64,000 bases of DNA. Origin: Streptomyces sp. SCSIO 30461. GTDB lineage: Bacteria > Actinomycetota > Actinomycetes > Streptomycetales > Streptomycetaceae. A program made the position numbers and the translations under genes. The DNA lies in assembly GCF_037023745.1 (NCBI RefSeq), contig NZ_CP146101.1:186001-250000 (forward strand), in the 5' to 3' direction. Under the pieces are notes generated by a model that was not told the origin of the DNA, did not search any database, and was given only the letters and a program-made list of their open reading frames with translations. Shown here one piece after another: positions 10,313 through 20,100 of the stretch. The stretch's first letter is position 1. Every line of letters starts with the position of its first letter.

Positions 10313-11596
10313 TCAGTCGGCGAGTGGAAGCCGGACCACCAGCAGTTTTCCGGCCATGGTCACTCCGCCGTCCATGGCGATCGCCAGCCCGCTCGCGTAC
10401 ACATGCGGACCGTCGACCACCGGCCCTGAGCTTTCCTCGCCGTCGGCGGCGTCCTCGGTCCCGACCTGCCCGAGGAGATAGGGGATCGGGCTGTGGCCGT
10501 GCACGACACGTGTGCCGCCGTATGCGGCGAGCAGTTCGCGCACCGCTTCCGGTCCCTCCTCGTCGTCACGGAAGGAGAAGCGCTTGGTGAACTTGCGGAA
10601 CAGGTCCCAGCACTCGTCCGCGTCGTTTCGGGTCAGGATCTCGTGGACGGTGTCGTTGACCTCCTCGATGGTGGTGCCGTACTCCAGGTACGCGGTCGTG
10701 TCGGAGTGCAGCAGCAGATGACCGTCCTCCTCGGCCACCGCGTCCAGCCGGGACATCCACTGGAGGTGGACGTCCTGGAGCCGGTCCATGTCGTTCTTCT
10801 GGCCTCCGTTGAGGAGCCAGGCGGCCTGGAAGGTGGCGGTTCCGGCGCCGGAGTTGACCGGGGTGTCGCTGAAGCGTTTGGCGCCGATCAACAGGAGTTC
10901 GTGGTTGCCCATCAGGGCCTTGCAGTAGCCGCCTGCCGCCGCGGCTTCCGCGGAGAGCCGCATGACGAGGTCGATCACGCCGATCCCGTCGGGACCGCGG
11001 TCGGTGAAGTCGCCGAGGAACCACAGCCGGGTGTTGCCGGCGGCCCAGTTGCCGTCGGAGTCGATCAGGCCCTGCTCGGTGAGCGCGGCGACGAGTTCGT
11101 CCAGGTACCCGTGGACATCGCCGACGACGTACAGGGGGCCGAGGCCGTCGGGTGCCTGCTGTGGTGCCTCGGCGGCAGCGAGTTCCACCTGCACGGTGTC
11201 CCCGCGGCGGCTGATGACGGGCAGGTCGCGCTCGGTGGGGGTGTAGCCCTCAGGGAGTTCGTCGCCCGGCAGAGCGTTGCCCGGGTGGACGGGAGGCTGG
11301 GCAGGGGCAGGGGCAGGGGCAGGGGCAGGGGCAGGGGCAGGGGCAGTGCGGGGGTCACTGGGGACCGCGGGAGCGCCCATGCCCTCCGCGGTCGACTGCT
11401 CGGCGGACGACTCCGGCAGCGGCTCGGTGTGCGCGGGCACCGGTTCGGGATGCACGGGCTCCTGTTCCGGACGCTCGGGCATCCCGTCGGGCAGGGGGAC
11501 CTGCGACTGCACCGGGACCTGTGCGTACGGAGGCACCCGAAAGTCGCGCACCGTGTCCGTCCGCACCACGGGTCCCTGACCGGCCCCCTGAGTCAT
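10313..11596 (-). CDS. PPP-type metallophosphoesterase (Ser/Thr phosphatase-like)
   Basis: Predicted 427-residue protein with a long Pro/Ala/Glu-rich N terminus (about 150 residues) followed by a calcineurin-like phosphoesterase domain. Metal-binding motifs appear in order: YVVGDVHGYLDEL, WFLGDFTDRGPDGIGV, LMGNHELLLIG and VVHGHSPIPYLLG. The GDxHG, GDxxDRG, GNHE series is that of PPP protein phosphatases. Substrate is unknown. I start at the ATG at 11596 (MTQGAGQGP); an ATG at 11629 is also in frame. The N terminus contains an Ala-Pro stretch encoded by a hexanucleotide tandem repeat that could vary in length. Confidence 0.88.
   Translation of the reverse strand: MTQGAGQGPVVRTDTVRDFRVPPYAQVPVQSQVPLPDGMPERPEQEPVHPEPVPAHTEPLPESSAEQSTAEGMGAPAVPSDPRTAPAPAPAPAPAPAPAQPPVHPGNALPGDELPEGYTPTERDLPVISRRGDTVQVELAAAEAPQQAPDGLGPLYVVGDVHGYLDELVAALTEQGLIDSDGNWAAGNTRLWFLGDFTDRGPDGIGVIDLVMRLSAEAAAAGGYCKALMGNHELLLIGAKRFSDTPVNSGAGTATFQAAWLLNGGQKNDMDRLQDVHLQWMSRLDAVAEEDGHLLLHSDTTAYLEYGTTIEEVNDTVHEILTRNDADECWDLFRKFTKRFSFRDDEEGPEAVRELLAAYGGTRVVHGHSPIPYLLGQVGTEDAADGEESSGPVVDGPHVYASGLAIAMDGGVTMAGKLLVVRLPLAD
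11301..11345. repeat. GGGGCA hexanucleotide tandem repeat
   Basis: Seven perfect GGGGCA units plus a partial unit. They encode an (Ala-Pro)8 linker in the minus-strand phosphatase. Units of six bases keep the reading frame, so slippage would only alter linker length. Confidence 0.95.
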
Positions 11597-11770
11597 CGAC
11601 CCCTCCACCACCGTCGCGCCGCCGTACACCGTCGGACCGTCCTGGTCGGGGAGCTCCGCGGTGTCGTGCGCCCATCATAGGAATGCGGCCCGTGTTGTGT
11701 GATGCACCAGGGGTGCTGAATCCGGGTACACCCCGAATTCACAGACCGTTTCGCCCGGATTTGGGGGCTC

Positions 11771-12883
11771 TCAGTCCTGGGACGGCGAGCGTGGCGGGCT
11801 GATGGTGGTCCGGGGCGAACGGCGCTGTGAGGACGTACGGACGATCAGCTCCGTCGGTATCACCTGCTCGATCGGTCCCCCGCCGTCGACACCCTCGATG
11901 GCGTCGATGAGCAGTTGCACGACGGCCGTGCCGATACGCCGGGGCTTGAGCGAGAGCGTGGTGATGGGGGGTTCGGTGTTGGCGTACACCATCGACTCGC
12001 TGCAGCACACCAGCAGCAGGTCGTCGGGTACGCGCAGGCCGTAGCGTCGGGCGGCGGCCAGCAGGTCCGTGCCGTTGGGGTCGAAGAGCCCGTACACCGC
12101 GTCGGGGCGGTCGGGGCGGGCGAGCAGTCGGTCGGCGGCGACGGCGCCCGCACAGGGGTCGTGCGCCGGATAGGACTCGTATACCGGGTCCTGGCCGACC
12201 CGCTCGCACCAGTCGAGGTACGCGGTGGTGGACAGGCGGGTGTAGGTGTCCGTGCTGGTGCCGGTGAGCAGGCCGATCCGGCGTGCGCCGGCCGCCGCGA
12301 GGTGGTCCAGCAGATCGAGTACGGCGGCTTCGTGATCGTTGTCGACCCAGGCGGTCACGGGCAGGGTGCCCGCCGGACGGCCGTCGGAGACCACGGGCAG
12401 ACCCTGGCGGACCAGTTCGGTGACCACCGGGTCGTGGTCGGAGGGGTCGATCACGACGGTGCCGTCGAGGGCGACATTGGACCAGACGTCATGGCGGGAG
12501 GTGGCGGGGAGGATGACGAGGGCGTAGCCGCGGGCGAGGGCCGCGGAGGTCGCTGCCCTCGCCATCTCGGCGAAGTACGCGAACTCGGTGAAGGTGAAAG
12601 GTTCATCCCCGTAGGTGGTCACTGTCAGACCGATGAGGCCCGACTTGCCGGTACGGAGGGTCCGGGCGGCGGCCGACGGACGGTAGCCCAGCCGGTCGGC
12701 GACCTCGCGTACATGGCGGCGGGTGGCGTCCGGAAGTCTGCCCTTGCCGTTGAGCGCGTCGGAGACCGTCGTGATGGAGACACCGGCCGCGGCGGCCACG
12801 TCCCGGATGCCCGCCCTGCCCTGCCGGCGGCCCCGGCGCGCTGTCTCTGTCCGGCTTACCTGGTGCTTCCCTGCTGCTGTCAT
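11771..12883 (-). CDS. LacI family transcriptional regulator
   Basis: Regulator of 370 residues. The N-terminal LacI HTH is clear: GIRDVAAAAGVSITTVSDALNG followed by the hinge region with LGYRPSAAARTLRTGKSGLIG. A periplasmic-binding-like sensor domain follows (AEMARAATSAALARGYALVIL and VDNDHEAAVLDLLDHLAAAGARRIGLLTG). I start at the ATG at 12883, close to the HTH, rather than at 12973. Its ligand cannot be inferred. It is divergent from hisC, but histidine biosynthesis is not a usual LacI target, so the pairing may mean little. Confidence 0.9.
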   Translation of the reverse strand: MTAAGKHQVSRTETARRGRRQGRAGIRDVAAAAGVSITTVSDALNGKGRLPDATRRHVREVADRLGYRPSAAARTLRTGKSGLIGLTVTTYGDEPFTFTEFAYFAEMARAATSAALARGYALVILPATSRHDVWSNVALDGTVVIDPSDHDPVVTELVRQGLPVVSDGRPAGTLPVTAWVDNDHEAAVLDLLDHLAAAGARRIGLLTGTSTDTYTRLSTTAYLDWCERVGQDPVYESYPAHDPCAGAVAADRLLARPDRPDAVYGLFDPNGTDLLAAARRYGLRVPDDLLLVCCSESMVYANTEPPITTLSLKPRRIGTAVVQLLIDAIEGVDGGGPIEQVIPTELIVRTSSQRRSPRTTISPPRSPSQD

Positions 12884-13241
12884 GGCGAGCCGATAGTAGG
12901 GCGATGACGAGCGGTTGGTCCGGCCGCATATGCAGCCGTTGACAGGCACGATTCTGCATGGTGTCGCGGGCATAAATGCCTTTGAAAAACAGGAAGTTGA
13001 CGGGCTTCAGGGATGGCTTACGGGTTGCGTGGGGGAGGTGCCTGTCGATGGTGCGATGTATCGAAGAGGTCTCAAGTCACTACTACGGGTGATGCGCGCC
13101 ACGGAGTGAGCTACCGGCGTGCAGTCGCTGAAAAGCGCCCCCTTCCCAGGCCTCCCCCCCCATGCACAGGGGCCGGGAATCCTCATATGGTGAGCAGTAT
13201 TGGCGAGTGAACGCGTGTATGACGGTCGAGGAGGACCTGCG
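12884..13241. other. divergent LacI/hisC intergenic region
   Basis: A 358-base gap with no supportable gene. It is more AT-rich than its surroundings near 12950-13000 (GCATAAATGCCTTTGAAAAA), consistent with promoters for the LacI gene and hisC. It holds a run of eight C near 13153. No clear LacI-type palindrome was found by eye. Confidence 0.4.
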
Positions 13242-14327
13242 GTGAGCGAGACAAGCCCCAAGCTGCGCGCCGAGCTGGACGGCATCCCCACCTACAAGCC
13301 GGGAAAGCCCGCCGCTGCCGGCGCCGACGGGCCCACCGCCTTCAAGCTGTCCTCCAACGAGAACCCGTATCCGCCCCTGCCCGGTGTGATGGAGTCGGCG
13401 GTCGCCGCCGCTTCGGCCTTCAACCGCTACCCGGACATGGCCTGCACCGGGCTGATGAACGAGCTCTCGGACCGCTTCGGCGTGCCGCTGTCGCATCTCG
13501 CGACCGGCACCGGCTCGGTCGGCGTCGCCCAGCAGCTGATCCAGGCCACCGCGGGCCCGGGTGACGAGGTCATGTACGCGTGGCGGTCCTTCGAGGCCTA
13601 CCCGATCATCACTCGGATCAGCGGTGCCACACCGATCCAGGTCCCGCTCACCGCGGGCGATGTGCACGACCTGGACGCGATGGCGGATGCGGTGAACGAT
13701 CGCACGCGGCTGATCTTCGTCTGCAACCCGAACAACCCCACCGGCACGGTGGTGCACCGGGAGGAACTGGAGCGCTTCCTGGATCGGGTGCCGTCCGATG
13801 TGCTGGTGGTCCTGGACGAGGCGTACCGCGAGTTCATCAGGGACACGGACGTGCCAGACGGCCTTGAGCTCTACCGGAGCCGCCCCAATGTCGCCGTGCT
13901 GCGCACCTTCTCCAAGGCGTACGGCCTCGCGGGGCTGCGGGTCGGCTTCGCCGTCGCGCACGAGCCGGTGGCTGCCGCCCTGCGCAAGACGGCGGTGCCC
14001 TTCGGGGTGAGCCAGCTCGCGCAGGACGCGGCGGTCGCGTCGCTGCGGGCCGAGGACGAACTGCTGGGGCGGGTGGGGTCGTTGGTGTCCGAGCGCAACC
14101 GGGTCTACGAGGGCCTGCTGAAGCAGGGCTGGACCGTGCCGCCGACCCAGGCGAACTTCGTCTGGCTGCGGCTCGGCGAGCGTACGGTCGACTTCGCGAC
14201 GGCATGTGAGGGTGCCGGGGTCATCGTGCGGCCGTTCCCCGGGGAGGGCGTGCGCGTCACCGTCGGCGAGTGCGAGGCGAATGATGTGTTCCTGCACACG
14301 GCGGAGGCCTTCCGCGCGGAGATGTAG
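13242..14327 (+). CDS. hisC: histidinol-phosphate aminotransferase
   Basis: Class I/II PLP aminotransferase of 361 residues, the usual HisC length. It shows [31 protein letters not shown], the [10 protein letters not shown] segment, [11 protein letters not shown] and the PLP lysine in [18 protein letters not shown]. It transfers an amino group between histidinol phosphate and glutamate in histidine synthesis; in actinobacteria close paralogues act on aromatic amino acids, so a phenylalanine or general aromatic role cannot be excluded because no other his genes lie nearby. I use the GTG at 13242 with GAGGAGG seven bases upstream; the frame is open to 13200. A strong hairpin lies downstream. 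Confidence 0.9.
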   Translation: MSETSPKLRAELDGIPTYKPGKPAAAGADGPTAFKLSSNENPYPPLPGVMESAVAAASAFNRYPDMACTGLMNELSDRFGVPLSHLATGTGSVGVAQQLIQATAGPGDEVMYAWRSFEAYPIITRISGATPIQVPLTAGDVHDLDAMADAVNDRTRLIFVCNPNNPTGTVVHREELERFLDRVPSDVLVVLDEAYREFIRDTDVPDGLELYRSRPNVAVLRTFSKAYGLAGLRVGFAVAHEPVAAALRKTAVPFGVSQLAQDAAVASLRAEDELLGRVGSLVSERNRVYEGLLKQGWTVPPTQANFVWLRLGERTVDFATACEGAGVIVRPFPGEGVRVTVGECEANDVFLHTAEAFRAEM

Positions 14328-14364
14328 TCGGGCTCGGACCGACGCCGAGCGCGGAAATCGGCAC

Positions 14365-14408
14365 CGCCGAGGACCCTGGTGAGCCACTGCTCACCAGGGT
14401 CCTCGGCG
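14365..14408 (+). terminator. strong hairpin between hisC and cydA
   Basis: Nearly 19-bp perfect inverted repeat (core GCCGAGGACCCTGGTGAG at 14366-14383 and its complement at 14390-14407) with a six-base loop. It is 38 bases after the hisC stop and insulates the cyd operon. Confidence 0.8.
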
Positions 14409-14533
14409 TTCCACCCGGGGTTTTCCGGTTCCTCTGCGCCGCCCGGTCCCTGGTTGTGCCGGGTAGCTGATCACCCTCAGGCAGGGGACCCGCCCACCAG
14501 TGCGGTTTTGAGGTGGGGCATAATGCTTGTGAA

Positions 14534-14549
14534 TGTGAACGCGTTCACA
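14534..14549. promoter_or_regulatory. Rex operator upstream of cydA
   Basis: Perfect 16-base palindrome TGTGAACGCGTTCACA, 35 bases before the cydA start. It matches the established Streptomyces Rex operator consensus TGTGAACNNNTTCACA with the usual spacing. Rex senses the NADH/NAD+ ratio and represses cydABCD when the ratio is low, so this site should induce cytochrome bd under oxygen limitation. Confidence 0.93.
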
Positions 14550-14584
14550 AGCTCGTTCGCAAGCTCGCCCGCAAGGAGGACGAT

Positions 14585-16096
14585 GTGGACCCAGTCCTGG
14601 CTCTGGCGCCGGAGACCCTGGCGCGCTGGCAGTTCGGCATCACCACCGTCTATCACTTCCTCTTCGTACCGCTGACGATCTCCCTGGCCGCTCTGACGGC
14701 AGGCCTCCAGACCGCCTGGGTGCGGACGCAGAAGGAGAAGTACCTCAAGGCGACGAAGTTCTGGGGCAAGCTTTTCCTGATCAACATCGCGATGGGCGTG
14801 GTCACCGGCATCGTGCAGGAGTTCCAGTTCGGTATGAACTGGTCCGACTACTCGCGCTTCGTCGGAGATGTCTTCGGTGCCCCGCTCGCCTTCGAAGCCC
14901 TGATCGCCTTCTTCTTCGAGTCGACCTTCATCGGACTGTGGATCTTCGGCTGGGACAAGCTGCCCAAGAAGATCCATCTCGGCTGCATATGGATGGTGTC
15001 GATCGGCACCGTTCTCTCGGCGTACTTCATCCTGGCCGCCAACTCCTGGATGCAGCACCCTGTCGGCTATCGGATCAACAAGGAGAACGGGCGGGCGGAG
15101 CTCACCGACTTCTGGCTGGTCCTGACCCAGAACACCGCGCTCACCCAGGCCTTCCACACCCTGACCGCGGCGTTCCTGACCGGTGGCGCGTTCATGGTCG
15201 GCATCGCGGCCTTCCACCTCAGGCGCAAGAAGCACATTCCGGTGATGAAGACCTCGCTGCGGCTCGGTCTGATCACCCTCGCCATCGCGGGCCTGCTCAC
15301 CGCACTCAGTGGTGACCTCCTCGGCAAGGTGATGTTCAAGCAGCAGCCGATGAAGATGGCCGCGGCCGAGGCGCTGTGGGACGGGGAGCAGCCGGCGCCG
15401 TTCTCAGTCTTCGCGTACGGCGATGTGGACGAGGGCCACAACAAGGTCGCCATCGAGATACCCGGCCTGCTGTCCTTCCTCGCCAACGACGACTTCACCT
15501 CCTACGTGCCGGGGATCAACGACACCAACAAGGCGGAGCAGGAAAAGTACGGGCCCGGCGACTACCGGCCCAACATCCCCGTCACCTACTGGGCCTTCCG
15601 CTGGATGATCGGGTTCGGCATGACCTCGCTCACCCTGGGCCTCATCGGGCTCTGGCTGACCCGCAAGAAGTTCCTGCTTCCGGCGGCGCTGCGGGTGGGT
15701 GAGGACGAGGTGCCGCATCTGGTGCTCTTCAGGAAACCGCTCGGCGCGAGGCTCAGCGGGCTCTACTGGTTCGCGGCGGTCTGGACACTCGGATTCCCGT
15801 TGATCGCCAACTCCTGGGGGTGGATCTTCACCGAGATGGGCCGCCAGCCCTGGGTGGTGTACGGCGTGCTGCGCACCCGTGACGCGGTCTCCCCCGGGGT
15901 GTCCCAGGCCGAGGTCCTCACCTCGATGATCGTCTTCACCGCGCTGTACGCGGTACTCGCCGTGATCGAGGTCCGGCTGCTGGTGAAGTACGTCAAGGCC
16001 GGGCCTCCCGAGCTCACCGAGGCGGACCTCAGCCCGCCCACCAAGATCGGCGGCCATGACCGCGACCCCGACCGCCCGATGGCCTTCTCGTACTGA
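14585..16096 (+). CDS. cydA: cytochrome bd oxidase subunit I
   Basis: Subunit I (503 residues) of the cytochrome bd quinol:oxygen oxidoreductase, an integral membrane enzyme. The N terminus LAPETLARWQFGITTVYHFLFVPLTI contains the first heme-ligand histidine. Nearby are FEALIAFFFESTFIGLWIFGWD (the glutamate-rich TM3), the Met/His region and the C-terminal ALYAVLAVIEVRLLVKYVKAGP. The quinol-binding Q-loop is of the short type. The GTG at 14585 is preceded by AAGGAGG with four bases between. The Rex palindrome lies just upstream. cydB follows 46 bases later. Confidence 0.97.
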   Translation: MDPVLALAPETLARWQFGITTVYHFLFVPLTISLAALTAGLQTAWVRTQKEKYLKATKFWGKLFLINIAMGVVTGIVQEFQFGMNWSDYSRFVGDVFGAPLAFEALIAFFFESTFIGLWIFGWDKLPKKIHLGCIWMVSIGTVLSAYFILAANSWMQHPVGYRINKENGRAELTDFWLVLTQNTALTQAFHTLTAAFLTGGAFMVGIAAFHLRRKKHIPVMKTSLRLGLITLAIAGLLTALSGDLLGKVMFKQQPMKMAAAEALWDGEQPAPFSVFAYGDVDEGHNKVAIEIPGLLSFLANDDFTSYVPGINDTNKAEQEKYGPGDYRPNIPVTYWAFRWMIGFGMTSLTLGLIGLWLTRKKFLLPAALRVGEDEVPHLVLFRKPLGARLSGLYWFAAVWTLGFPLIANSWGWIFTEMGRQPWVVYGVLRTRDAVSPGVSQAEVLTSMIVFTALYAVLAVIEVRLLVKYVKAGPPELTEADLSPPTKIGGHDRDPDRPMAFSY

Positions 16097-16142
16097 ACCC
16101 GCGTCTGAGACTGAGATCGAGACTGGGGCTGGGAGCTGACAC

Positions 16143-17144
16143 ATGGAACTCCACGACGTCTGGTTCGTCGTCATCGCCGTCCTGTGGACCGGCTACTTCT
16201 TCCTTGAGGGTTTCGACTTCGGGGTCGGCATCCTGACGAAGCTGCTCGCCCGCGACCGGGCCGAGAAGCGCGTGCTCATCAACACGATCGGACCCGTCTG
16301 GGACGGAAACGAGGTGTGGCTGCTGGCGGCCGGGGGCGCCACCTTCGCCGCCTTCCCCGACTGGTACGCCACGCTCTTCTCGGGCTTCTATCTGCCGCTG
16401 CTGGTCATCCTGGTGTCGTTGATCGTGCGCGGCGTCGCCTTCGAGTACCGGGTGAAGCGGCCGGAGGAGCGCTGGCAGCGCAACTGGGAGCACGCCATCT
16501 TCTGGACCTCGCTGGTCCCCGCCGTGCTGTGGGGCGTGGCCTTCGGCAACATCGTGCGCGGGGTCAAGATCGACGCGGAGATGGAGTACGTCGGCACCCT
16601 CGGCGATCTGCTCAACCCTTACGCGCTGCTCGGCGGCCTGGTCACGCTGTCCCTGTTCACGTTCCACGGGGCGGTGTTCGCCGCGCTCAAGACCGTGGGG
16701 GACATCCGGCCGCGGGCGCGCGGCCTCGCGCTGAAGCTCGGACTGGTCACGGCGGTGCTTGCGGTCGGCTTCCTGAGCTGGACGCAGGCGGACAAGGGGG
16801 ACGGCTCCAGTCTGGTCGCGATGCTGGTGGCTGTGGTCGCGCTGCTCGGGGCGATCGGGGCGATCCGGATGGGTCGTGAGGGCTGGTCGTTCGCGCTGTC
16901 GGGAGTCACGATCGCGGCCTCGGTGGCGATGCTCTTCCTGACGCTCTTCCCGAACGTGATGCCGTCCTCGCTCAACGAGGCATGGAGCCTGACGGTGACC
17001 AACGCCTCTTCCAGCCCCTACACGTTGAAGATCATGACGTGGTGCGCGGTGATTGCCACCCCGCTGGTCATGGTCTACCAGGGCTGGACGTACTGGGTGT
17101 TCCGCAAGCGGATCGGCACGCAGCACATCGCCGACCCGCACTGA
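16143..17144 (+). CDS. cydB: cytochrome bd oxidase subunit II
   Basis: Subunit II of 333 residues with about eight TM helices. It begins MELHDVWFVVIAVLWTGYFFLEGFDFGVG, which is the conserved CydB opening, followed by NTIGPVWDGNEVWLLAAGGATFAAFP. It pairs with CydA in the bd oxidase. The operon order cydA-cydB-cydCD is preserved; cydCD starts 41 bases downstream. Confidence 0.97.
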   Translation: MELHDVWFVVIAVLWTGYFFLEGFDFGVGILTKLLARDRAEKRVLINTIGPVWDGNEVWLLAAGGATFAAFPDWYATLFSGFYLPLLVILVSLIVRGVAFEYRVKRPEERWQRNWEHAIFWTSLVPAVLWGVAFGNIVRGVKIDAEMEYVGTLGDLLNPYALLGGLVTLSLFTFHGAVFAALKTVGDIRPRARGLALKLGLVTAVLAVGFLSWTQADKGDGSSLVAMLVAVVALLGAIGAIRMGREGWSFALSGVTIAASVAMLFLTLFPNVMPSSLNEAWSLTVTNASSSPYTLKIMTWCAVIATPLVMVYQGWTYWVFRKRIGTQHIADPH

Positions 17145-17185
17145 GCCCGCCGCCCCGGTCCGGACCGCATCGCATCGAGCGAGGG

Positions 17186-20100
17186 ATGTTTCACGTGAAA
17201 CCCATCGACCCGCGCCTGCTTCGGTACGCTCGCGCCACCCGCCGCTTCATCGTGGCGGTGGTGGTGCTGGGCGCGGTCGGAGCGGCGCTGGTCGTCGCCC
17301 AGGCGATGCTGATCGCCGAGGTGGTTGTGGGGGCGTTCCAGCGGGGGCTGGATACCGCCGCGCTGGGGCTGCCGCTGGGCCTGCTGGTCGCCGTCACGGC
17401 CGGACGGGCGCTGGTGAGCTGGTTGACGGAGCTCGCGGCGCATCAGGCGAGTGCGGCGGTCAAGAGCGAACTGCGGATGCGGCTGCTGGAGCGGGCGGCA
17501 CGGCTGGGTCCGGGTTGGTTGAACCAGCAGCGCACGGGCTCCCTGGTGGCCCTGGCGACGCGCGGGCTCGACGCTCTCGACGACTACTTCGCCCGCTATC
17601 TGCCGCAGCTGGGGCTCGCGGTGGTCGTGCCCGTGGCGGTCCTGGCCCGGATCATCACCGAGGACTGGGTGTCGGCGGCGATCATCGTGGGGACGCTGCC
17701 GCTGATCCCCGTCTTCATGGTGCTGATCGGCTGGGCCACCGAAGCGCGGATGAAGCGCCAGTGGGCACTGCTGTCCCGGCTGTCCGGGCACTTCCTGGAC
17801 GTGGTCACGGGGCTTCCGACTCTGAAGGTGTTCGGGCGGGCGCAGGCGCAGGCCGAGTCGATCCGGACGATCACCGGTCAGTACCGGCGGGCGACGCTGC
17901 GGACACTGCGTATCGCGTTTCTGTCGTCGTTCGCGCTGGAGTTGCTGTCGACGCTCTCGGTGGCGCTCGTGGCCGTGGGTATCGGTATGCGCCTCGTGCA
18001 CGGCGAACTCGACCTCTACACCGGTCTGGTGGTGCTGATCCTCGCACCTGAGGCCTATCTGCCGATCCGGCAGGTCGGGGCGCAGTACCACGCCGTGGCG
18101 GAGGGCCTGTCGGCCGCCGAGGAGATCTTCGAGGTACTGGAGACGCCGGTACCCGCTGCCGGTACCGGCGTACTGCCGGGCTCCGGCGGGATCCGGCTGG
18201 AGCTGGACTCGGTGACCGTACGGCACGCGGGGCGCCCGGTGCCCGCACTCGACGGTGCCTCGCTGACCGTACGGAACGGTGAGACCGTCGCGTTGGTCGG
18301 ACCGAGCGGGGCGGGGAAGTCGACCCTGCTTGACGTGGTGCTGGGTTTCATCCGCCCGGACGAGGGTGCAGTACGGGTCGGGGCGGCCGATGCTGCGGCG
18401 GTGGACCTGTCGGGCGTGGACCTCGACGCATGGCGCGAGCGCATCGCCTGGGTGCCGCAACGGCCACATCTCTTCGCCGGAACGATCGCCGAGAACATAC
18501 GGCTCGCCCGCCCGGATGCCAGTGACGCGCAGATCGCGGCGGCGCTGCGGGACGCCGGGGCCCAGGACTTCGTGGCCGGGCTCCCGGACGGAGCGCAGAC
18601 CGTGCTGGGGGAGGACGGCTCCGGCCTGTCCGCCGGGCAGCGGCAGCGGCTCGCGCTCGCCCGCGCGTTTCTGGCCGACCGCCCGCTGCTGCTGCTGGAC
18701 GAGCCGACCGCCGCGCTGGACGGTGAGACGGAGGCGGGCGTCGTGGCGGCGGTAAGGCGGCTGTCCGCAGGGCGCACCGTGCTGCTGGTCGTGCACCGGC
18801 CAGCCCTGCTGGCGGTGGCTGACCGGGTGGTCGAGCTGAGCCCGGGTGCGGCCCCGTGCGACGGTACGGACACCTCGGACATCAGCGGTACACGGGTGGT
18901 TCACGGGGCGGACGACCCGGAGACGAGCCCGGATACCGGCCATGAGGATGCCGCGCGGGACGATGCCGAGCCGGATCACGCCGAGCTGGATCACGCCGAG
19001 CCGGTGTCCTCCATGGACGTGCTGTCCAAGGCCACCACTTCGGGCGGGCCGCTGGGCCGGGTGCGTGCGACGGCCGGAGGTTTGCGCGGGCGGCTTGGGC
19101 TGGCGCTGCTGCTGGGAAGCCTGGCGCTCGGGTCCGCCGTGGGCCTGATGGCGGTCTCCGGATGGCTGATCTCGCGAGCGTCCGAACAGCCGCCGGTGCT
19201 CTATCTGATGGTGGCGGTGACGGCCACACGCGCCTTCGGGATCGGTCGTGCCGTGTTCCGCTACACCGAGCGGCTGGTGTCCCATGACGCCGTGCTGTCG
19301 ATGCTCGCCGAGCTGAGGGTCGGCGTCTACCGGCGGCTGGAGCGCATCACCCCCGCAGGGCTGCTGCGGACACGGCGCGGCGATGTGCTGTCCCGGCTCG
19401 TGGCCGATGTGGATGCGCTCCAGGACTACTGGCTGCGTTGGCTGCTGCCCGTGGGAGCGGCCGGCATCGTCGGTGCTCTGTCCGTCGGCTTCACGGCCTG
19501 GCTGCTGCCCGAGGCCGGGGCCGTACTGGCGGTGGGGCTGCTGGTCGCCGGAATCGCCGTGCCGATGGCCGGAGCGGCGTGGGCGCGGCGGGCCGAACGC
19601 GCCGTTGCCCCCGCGCGAGGTGTGCTCGCCACCCGGATCGTGGAACTGCTCCGAGGCACTGCCGAGCTGACCGTGGCCGGAGCGCTCGGCCGCAGGGTGG
19701 GCGCGGTGCGCGAGGCCGACGCACGACTGGCCCGGATCGAGGCGCGCACCGCTTCGGCGTCCGCGCTCGGGGGCGCGCTGTCCGCCCTGGTCTGCGGGCT
19801 GACCGTCGTGCTCGCCGCGTATGCGGGTGTGTCGGCCGTACAGGCGGGCCGGATCGAGGGCGTGGAGCTGGCCGTGGTCGTGCTGACACCGCTCGCCGCG
19901 TTCGAAGCGGTCAGTGGGCTGCCGCTCGCCGTGCGCTATCGGCAGCGGGCGGTGCGCAGCGCGGAGCGGGTCTTCGAGGTGCTCGACGCCCCGGTGCCCG
20001 TCCGGGAGCCGGTGGATCCGGACCCCGCGCCCCGATCGGCCTTTCCGCTCCAGGTGCGCGGGCTCTCGGCGCGGTACCCGGGGCAGGTGCGTGACGCCCT

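Noticed and set aside
11301..11345. GGGGCA tandem repeat as a CRISPR array
   Set aside because: There are no spacers, only a contiguous hexamer microsatellite inside a gene; no cas genes occur in the window.
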